Positions 57,098-64,000 of a stretch of DNA of 64,000 bases are shown piece after piece (within the stretch, counting starts at the first letter, position 1; every line of letters starts with the position of its first letter). Position numbers and translations under genes: made by a program. The notes beneath the pieces are model-generated. The model was not told where the DNA came from and searched no databases. It worked only from the letters and a program-made list of their open reading frames with translations. Source of the stretch: Eucommia ulmoides. Taxonomy: Eukaryota; Streptophyta; Magnoliopsida; Garryales; Eucommiaceae. The DNA is taken from assembly GCA_016647705.1 (NCBI GenBank), contig CM028335.1:23910905-23974904 (forward strand), given 5' to 3'.

Positions 57098-57635
57098 GAT
57101 TCTTAAGAATTTGACACTCATTTTGAACAAAATAAATTTTCACACGAGCTCCATCAAGTTCATACCTTGCATTTCCTAACTCAAGGTCTCATTTAAAGTT
57201 TCAAGATTTTTCTTTTTAAAATCATTTTGCTGAAAATCATAACCGTTAGTTTTCAAAACTCTGTTCTCTTCTTCAAGAGAATCAATTTTTTTCAAGCAAC
57301 TTACCAATTTCAGATAAATCATTTGTAAATTTGGTAGTTTCAAAATACTTGTTGAAATTCTTCTTTTCAATAGATTTTGTAGTACTAAAGTTTTTATTTT
57401 CAAGAATTACAATATTTTGCCCGAGTTTCAAATTTTCTTTTCCAAAAAACATAATTAAGGGCAATCAGCGTCTCAATAGCCTTATGGCAGCCTCATTATC
57501 ACCAAGTTTATCATTCTCACTAACGAGACCCTGATTATCAGAGGAAGTGGGAGACTCTATAATAGTACATATGATATCATGATCAATGCACTCCATGTGA
57601 TGGTGTTTAACAAGGATTTTAAGCCTTTCAAGCTA
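57098..57635 (-). pseudogene. Gag remnant of D: coiled-coil part
   Basis: The frame at 57176-57403 has heptad-like leucines (for example KKIDSLEEENRVLKTNGYDF) and matches the X1 coiled coil at 16545-16940. Part of a broken gag. Confidence 0.6.
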
Positions 57636-57655
57636 AAACCATCTCTAGTGCTAAT
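57636..57655 (-). other. Worn primer binding site of D
   Basis: The minus strand reads attagcactagagatgg next to the LTR, a degraded version of the tRNA-Met-type site seen in X1. Confidence 0.5.
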
Positions 57656-59744
57656 TGTTGGCCCAAAGAGCTAACCAAGAGGGAGGCTGAATTGGATAGT
57701 AACAAAATTTTAAACAATTTAATCTTTCAATACTTAATTATCAAAAAATTAATTTTTCCTAAATCAATTATTATCTTCGTTACGCAATGGATAAGTGTTT
57801 AATTCTAGGTGCATACCCAAAAACAATATAATAAAAATAAAGAATTCGGCACACCAAGATATAGCTTGGTCCAACAAGCTAGTCTTGCCTAATCCAATCC
57901 CTCGAACTCCACGGAGATTCGCAACCTCTAAATCCTTGATTTCTTTAACAGTACGAACCAAACCCTTACAACGATTATTTTTCGAGGCTCATAATCAACC
58001 TCTACAATTTTTCTTTTTCCAGGCGTAGGAAAAACCTTATCTTTTTACTAAGCTAAAGACTAACCTAATTCTATTACAGGAAGAATCAAAACCTATTAAA
58101 GGAAGGATCAAAACCTCACTACACTCACAAGTATCATTTTCACTGGTAAGGATTTAATATTTATAATTCACTCAAAATTTATTTAATTACAAGGAGAATC
58201 AAAACCTAGTCATTTTTAAGGGAAAAGAATAACCTAACTTTTTTATTTAGGACAAAGATCAAACTCTAATATTTTTCACAGAAAAAAGATTGAAATCCAA
58301 TTACCCTGACTAGACACCAGCCCAACCGTGTCTAATCCACTCAAACTCACAGATACAGAAAAATATGGGTTTCTTCACACAAGTAGCTTCTACCACCTCA
58401 ACATAGATACACTCGATTAATTTTCCAAAATTTACTACGTGATAGATATAATGTGAGGCAAATTAATATATTATTAATAAACAATATGGTTAGCACAAAT
58501 TAAAGCACGTAATCTGATAAACACACAAAAATCGTTTTAAAAAGATTTTCAGGCTTTTACGTTTGAAAAAGTTTTTGTAATGATCTTAAATCCAAGCAGG
58601 CAATAATAATATGAAATCAAAATAAAGAACCATAGCTTGGAAAGATCTCGTTGGGAAAACACCGAAGAGTGAAACAGAATCGCAATATAGCGCAAGTCGG
58701 TGACGCCAAATCAATAGTTATTTAGATTAAGAACGTAACAAGAATCTCTCAAAAATCTCAGCGTAAAAATCTCTCTTAGAAAAGCTTAGAACTGATTTTC
58801 TTGGTGTAATTAACCTCAATCCCGCAGGTCTACATATACAGACTGATAACAAGTACTCCAACGGCTACTTTTCAAAAGATATGCCTCTAAAAGGCAGTCT
58901 TAGACCTCAAATAATAATATCTTTCAATTATGGGGTAATCCACTTAAAAATAACTTCTAAATCTCTCAAATATGTCTATGAAATACTTTCCAATTAACAA
59001 TCATAAATATAGAAAGTATTTAACTATTTAAATTGAGATAATCTTAAATTATGTGGACCAAATAAATAGGGATATTAAAATATATGTACCCTATCTTTAA
59101 TAAGATTAGATCCCCTAAATCTCTCCCTTGGAATCATCAAAAACGGATAGTTTTCGACTAAAATACCAAGTTCTTTGACATCTCAACCAAAATAGTCGAT
59201 TGACCGACCCCTGGTGTTCCGTTGACCGATTGATATAGCATTGAAACCAGGCCAAGGCTTCACAGGCAGTTAGTTAACCAATTTCACCAAATCAGTTGAC
59301 TGATTGATGTAGAGAGTTTTCCCAGCCAAACTTCAACCCGGTCAATTAATCGATTTCCTCCCAATCAGTTGAACAATTGTTTCAAAGTCTTTTCCTACCA
59401 AAACCTTAAATCCAATCGGTTAACGAATTGCCTTCGTTCGATTGACCAATCATTACAGAGACATTCTATTTTGCTCCGAAAATCTCATTGATTCAAACGG
59501 TTGACTGATTCTTCTTAATCAGTTGACTAATTGAAGTTAGGTGTCCATTTCCTTTACCAATTCTTCTCCAAAACTCACTGTTTGATTCTTTTTACTGATT
59601 GTTTTTCTTGGTTATCTGAATTGACAATAAAATTCAACTTTTTACCATATTTTCAATTAGGTCAAATATCATCTTCAATTTCACATAAAAAGCACATATC
59701 AAATCAATAATTAGGATCCTAAATACTATCATATTAATATCAAA
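57656..59744 (-). repeat. Right LTR of D, incomplete at its outer end
   Basis: Matches the two pieces of the left LTR in order, uninterrupted, which confirms that D2 was inserted in the other copy. A W-box-like array with about six TTGAC[CT] cores is at 59190-59530. The match to the left LTR stops at about 59744, before the expected end. Confidence 0.8.
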
Positions 59745-59789
59745 AGGTTTAGGTACTAGAGAAATTCTTAAAGTTTGGGGGTTGGTTAT
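59745..59789 (+). repeat. Short fragment shared with 4330-4378
   Basis: tactagagaaattcttaaag followed by tttgggggttgg matches tgctagagatattcttaaag and tttggggg near 4330. It lies between the broken end of D and the chromovirus LTR. Confidence 0.55.
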
Positions 59790-60449
59790 TGTCACACCCT
59801 ACCCCGGGCACCCGTCACCCCTGGGTCGGCGTAACGGTGACATGACATCACCTATCCAACTAGATCAACCAAAAATACATCAGATATACCAAATTGTCAT
59901 CTATACAACATATACATAATTTTTCAACTATAAGGATATTCCCGCTTCAAAAATAAGAACTATAAACTAAAACTCATGAACCTCCCTTAGGTTCACTTCT
60001 GACAGCTCGTCTCAAATTTCACTCCTACGACTCCAACGCATGACCCGGATAACTCTATCTAGTGCCAGTAGGGGACCGATCGACTCATATCCGCTCCACC
60101 TGCGAGTGTACTGTCTTCTTAGTAAAAATATTTTATAATAATAACTCATAACTACAACATCTAAATGGATCAAACGTAAGTATGTAGACAACACGTAGCT
60201 AGTAAAATTCTTCATAATATAAGTAGCAAAACTAAAACCAATAAGTATAAGTTTCATTCAAACCTATCTAGTATAAAATGATATCAATCATCATAATAAA
60301 TAATAAATCACCCAATATAAGTAAAATACCATATCTCAAAACACCACTCCACCACAACACACACTGGCTAGCCATAGTGATCATTTTAACCTCACGATCA
60401 GGAGTTGCAACGGTACCGTACCATCCGTAGGATATGCCTTCCTACGAAC

Positions 60450-60660
60450 ACCCATCACTCCGCCGAAGCGGATAATCACTACGCAGTATAAACGTCGAAC
60501 ATCACTCCGCCGAAGCAGATAAACAACACTCCGCCGAAGCGGATAACCTCACTCTACCGAAACAGATAAATACTATGACATCGCCAAATCAATAACATCG
60601 TCAAATCAATACCATCACTCTGTCGAAGAAGATAATCATCACTCTGCCAAAGTAGAAAAA
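60450..60660 (-). repeat. Degenerate tandem array, about 24-bp unit
   Basis: catcactccgccgaagcgga recurs with starts near 60455, 60503, 60527, 60549, 60615 and 60639, with irregular spacing. It occupies the same part of the LTR as the 40-bp array at 28481-28679 in the other copy. Confidence 0.75.
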
Positions 60661-62241
60661 TACTATAGCATCGTCAATCAATAACGTCATCATCAAATCA
60701 CAAATCAATAACATCGTCTAATCAACATTGTCAAATCTCAAACATCACCCTCTATTTCCAAAATCGATTATAATCCAAAATTCATATTTCTGATTTGTTT
60801 TTAAATGAAAACGTCTTATTTTACCTAAAACCACTTTTCTACTCTTTATTTTTAGAAGCCAAATATTTTCCACTCTCTTTTAAAACCACCAAATCCAACA
60901 AAAATCATTTTTCCAACTTTCTTTCGAAAAGCATCGAAATTTTACGAAAATCCATTTTACTCACCCACCCCAAAACCTGTTTGATCCATATCGTCTATAA
61001 AATCATCTAATCTCAGTAAGGCCATTTTATACGCATAAATATATATATATATGAAAATAATTTGGCAAGAAGACAGTACACTCACCTCGATATCCGTTTT
61101 ACAAAACTAACACTAACCACACTCTATCTGGACGCCGGTGCCAGCGAACCTAATAGTGACAGAGCCTAAATTAATATCTTATTTAGAATATCCTAATCAT
61201 GCAATGCAGACCCTATATTCCGAATCGTTATTATTTTATATACCACGTTATTAAAATTAATTAATTGCTACGAAATTATTACGATTTCAGAAATTGTAAC
61301 GCTAAATAAAATTTAATCTAACGAAAATTAATAATCGATTGAAATTTCACCTTTTTCCAAATCGTTTGACGGCCACGAAATGGGTTTTGGATTTTCCTAG
61401 GGTGGTTTCTGCAAATTCTGCATTTTCTTTTCTTTTTCTTTTTCTTCCTTTCTTTTCTTTCTTTTCTTTTTCTCTGTTTTGGCGTCTGTTTCCTGTTACA
61501 ACCCCTGCCAACCACCCCCCTTTCTCTCTCTACTATCCACTCTGGCGATCTCACTCACCGTCGACCGCCCTACATCAACGATCACCCACACACCACGCAC
61601 ATATGCCATCCGACCAAAGGACACACCCACATGCACATGACCGCCCAACGATCGACGCACACAACCGACGACGATAACACACGCACATACTCACCGGACG
61701 AACGGCCAAACCCATACACATACACGTACACACACTGAAAAACTGATCGGAACACCCACCATGTACAGACGAACCACAACCGAACACACACACACAAAAG
61801 CAAACTCACCTACTCTCTCTCTAACTCACCGCCGGTGATCAAAACCCACCCCACCGGATCACTGAACAACCGTCGAACAAACCGAACACACACACACACC
61901 AAGTCACATGCACATACTTATCACAGTTGAACACACACACAATCATACACTGAATACTCATACACACGCAAACCCACATGATTTCCAACCATCGATCACA
62001 TACCGGCGAATCCCACCGCCGATTCTCTCCCTCTTCGTTTTCTATTTCAGTTTCCTGTTACCCGACCAACGACGACTCACAAACCACCGCCGACGAACCC
62101 CATATGATCAACGACAAAATCCACTGACGATCCTTACTCTCTCTCTCTTCTTTCTCTTCCTCTCTCTTTCCCGTTCTTTCTCTCTCTATTCTCCGCGAGT
62201 TTTCTTCGATCCTTCTCCCTTTTTCTCTCCGTTTGACTGTC

Positions 62242-62244
<3 letters not shown>

Positions 62245-62292
<48 letters not shown>
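62245..62292. repeat. (AT)n microsatellite
   Basis: About 24 AT units in the chromovirus LTR. Confidence 0.95.
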
Positions 62293-62296
<4 letters not shown>

Positions 62297-62733
62297 CATA
62301 CACACATATATAGGTGATCAATTGGTCGGCCACGCGTCCCATTTCTCTCCCTCCGTTTCCACCGACCCAATCTATAAGATATATATGTAAATAATTTACA
62401 CCAAGCCCCCCTCATTTTGTTAAGTTTAATGTTTTTGTTTTAATGTTTTGAAGATTTATACTTTAACCCCCTAAACGTTTACATCACAAATTAAATTTCG
62501 AAATCCGCCCCACTATTTTAGTTAGGATAGTAATTTAAACTCATTCTAATTTTTAATGTTTATGAAGATTGCAATTTATCCCCTTCATGTTTAAAAAAAT
62601 TACGAATTAACCCCTCAAATTATAATTAAATTATAATTAACACCATCAACCCCGTTACTTCTGAATTTTTTTTTTATTTTTATTTTTTAAATGCGACTTA
62701 AATTATACGTATGTCCAAGGTCAGGGTCTTACA

Positions 62734-62747
62734 ACTCTCCCTCCCTA
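62734..62747 (-). other. Polypurine tract of the chromovirus
   Basis: The minus strand reads agggagggagagtt directly before the LTR start, preceded by gacaaaatttctttt, the usual ending of chromovirus internal regions (family knowledge, from memory). Confidence 0.8.
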
Positions 62748-64000
62748 AAAGAAATTTTGTCTCGAAATTTTTCGTCAAATTACTAATACGTCAGATTCCT
62801 ACCACATGATTACATTTGTCTTACGAAATTTTAGAACAACTGATTCCTATGTAGGGTCCCATAATTACAAGTCACCCAATATTTATAATCATTCCATTTA
62901 GTCAAATTATATGCCCCTATTGCAATACTTCCATTTGCAGTGATCGATATTATATCCAATACCTAACGAATAGCGTGCACTTGGTCAATCACGCTAAACA
63001 CGAACAGCCAACGGTCAAAGAATCTCAATTGATTGAGCCTATTCATTCCAGCTATAATTTTTCCGTAACCAACACTTATTTATTTCATTCGACATTTTCC
63101 AATCGACCAGTTTGCTACAACATCACTGTTTAACATTTAAACCAACAACACTCACAACCAAGTGCTTAATAAGTCTCATAAGCACAATTAGCCCAAAATT
63201 ATCAACCTCAGTATCTAGCTCAGACTTCAATTCTCTTATAAGTGTTTCCTAATATTACCGTCAAATCTTTCGCACTGCGCCAAAATCACATAAATATGTT
63301 TTAAATCATGTCCAAAACATAACAATGTCCCTCAACACATAGATATCACCAACCACCTCACTACATATCCAAATACGTCAAACGGGTCCTCTATAAGAAT
63401 TTCCTTCATGCCTCCATATTTAATCAAGTCCCAAACAAGGTCACGTGCTTTAATTCCGTTTCAATCTACCTAACCTGCTTCAAACAATTATCCACATATA
63501 AATATTAATTAACGAACATAGATACGTCCCAATCACCAAAATTTGATGCATCATAAAAGTCATTAGTTATTGACTATAAGATATTGCATTGTGAGTACAT
63601 ATCAATTCAAGGACATTTCAAATTATCCTTTTCCCATGAAATCTTAATAACCTCCACATGCCGACTTCGCCAAATAATTAACAACTCAATACATCTAATT
63701 GGGTTCCTTTTTATCAACTCCGATTCTAGAGAAAAAAAAATAGAATAAATAAATAACCACACCAGACTGTCTTTACTTCTCGAAAATTTTTCTTTCTTTC
63801 TTCTCCATTCAGTCTATTTGACTGGAATCCTACATCCTTTCCATATAGCGCTTTATCCGATGCTACCTTGCTCTATTAACATCGCGTGATTCTCCTTACT
63901 ATCAGAAATTTCAGAATGCAACTCCTCAACATATCTCCCAATACCTAAATTCACACCTCTCGATTGACCGTTAATGTACAAATAAAAAGAGTTACGAACT
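62748..64000 (-). other. Chromovirus internal region, no coding frame seen
   Basis: AT-rich and without any open frame of note on either strand. A standard chromovirus would have the end of integrase with a chromodomain within this distance of the LTR; I cannot see it. The element may be a non-coding derivative or very old. It continues past the window. Confidence 0.5.

Larger units (their letters stand above)
40607..59744 (-). mobile_element. Copia-type non-autonomous element D, host of nested insertions
   Basis: Minus-strand element of the X1 family. Left LTR in two pieces (40607-41559 and 50498-51899), polypurine tract next to 51900, internal region 51900-57655 and right LTR 57656 to about 59744 (incomplete). 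Nested inside are solo LTR D2 in the left LTR (which itself holds gypsy element C) and solo LTR D3 (55195-57092) in the gag region. The internal sense order is coiled coil, zinc-knuckle-type region, then a plant-transposon-protein ORF. No polymerase genes. It is broken and old; the outer target duplication is not recoverable. Confidence 0.75.
59790..62733 (-). mobile_element. Chromovirus-type LTR (3' LTR of a minus-strand element)
   Basis: On the minus strand it starts TGTAAGACCCTGACC and ends ..GGGGTAGGGTGTGACA, about 2.94 kb. A polypurine tract adjoins it on the right (62734-62747), so the element body lies to the right and leaves the window. It matches the plus-strand LTR at 27278-29506 in block order. 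It contains CT- and CA-rich low-complexity tracts (61420-61470, 61740-61960) and an (AT)n run. The frames at 61339-62415 are low-complexity by-products. Confidence 0.78.

Noticed and set aside
61339-62415. Open frames in the right-hand chromovirus LTR
   Set aside because: They consist of CT, CA and AT low-complexity sequence, giving poly-Ser/Phe, His/Thr and Ile/Tyr runs.
62748-64000. Chromovirus polymerase or chromodomain next to the LTR
   Set aside because: Expected by position, but I could not read any matching protein sequence on the minus strand.
1-64000. tRNA, rRNA or host protein-coding genes
   Set aside because: I looked for tRNA-like box sequences and conserved host domains and found none that I can support; tRNA-like stretches are retrotransposon primer sites.

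Overview
The window looks like a repeat-dense, AT-rich intergenic block from a flowering plant, probably a dicot. I find no convincing host protein-coding gene, tRNA or rRNA. Almost everything I can assign is LTR retrotransposon material: primer sites matching plant tRNA-Asp and tRNA-Met, polypurine tracts, 5-bp target duplications, a plant Ty3/gypsy gag domain, copies of the 'putative plant transposon protein' family, and chromovirus-type LTRs. No copy in the window shows reverse transcriptase or integrase, so this is a landscape of non-autonomous elements and fossils.

Layout. 1-10.8 kb: old Tat/Ogre-like fragments (related copies at 1-590 and 9110-9695), a solo gypsy LTR with a perfect target duplication (2660-4057), a plus-strand Copia-type LTR (5269-7590), a palindromic tandem segment (8610-9010) and an 83-bp minisatellite (9870-10800). 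10.8-26.9 kb: one gag-only gypsy element (Y, plus strand) with other elements inside both of its LTRs: a Copia-type element (X1, minus) in the left LTR and a coding-free relative (A, minus) in the right LTR. 26.9-40.6 kb: a tandem hairpin array, a chromovirus LTR (27278-29506), a GC-rich unassigned block, then an old Tat-like region with a plus-strand plant-mobile-domain-like ORF zone (32.5-36.7 kb) and a minus-strand gag remnant (38.8-39.7 kb). 40.6-59.7 kb: a Copia-type element (D, minus) whose left LTR contains a solo LTR (D2), which in turn contains a gypsy element (C, plus); a further solo LTR (D3) sits in D's gag. 59.8-64 kb: a minus-strand chromovirus LTR with its polypurine tract, running off the right edge.

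How the parts relate. Three gypsy copies (Y, A, C) share a backbone but carry different cargo: gag only, nothing, and a plant-transposon-protein ORF. Two Copia-type copies (X1, D) carry gag fragments plus another member of that ORF family. The LTR promoters hold short palindromic motif arrays upstream of TATA boxes: CACCGC..GCGGTG in the gypsy set, and GGTTGACCGAT (W-box-like TTGACC) in the Copia set. In X1, D and C the internal ORF also has its own array, TATA-like box and CT-rich leader, as if it were a captured gene cassette with a promoter of the same style as the LTR. All coordinates of element ends come from reading by eye and should be good to a few bases where a target duplication is given, and to tens of bases elsewhere.
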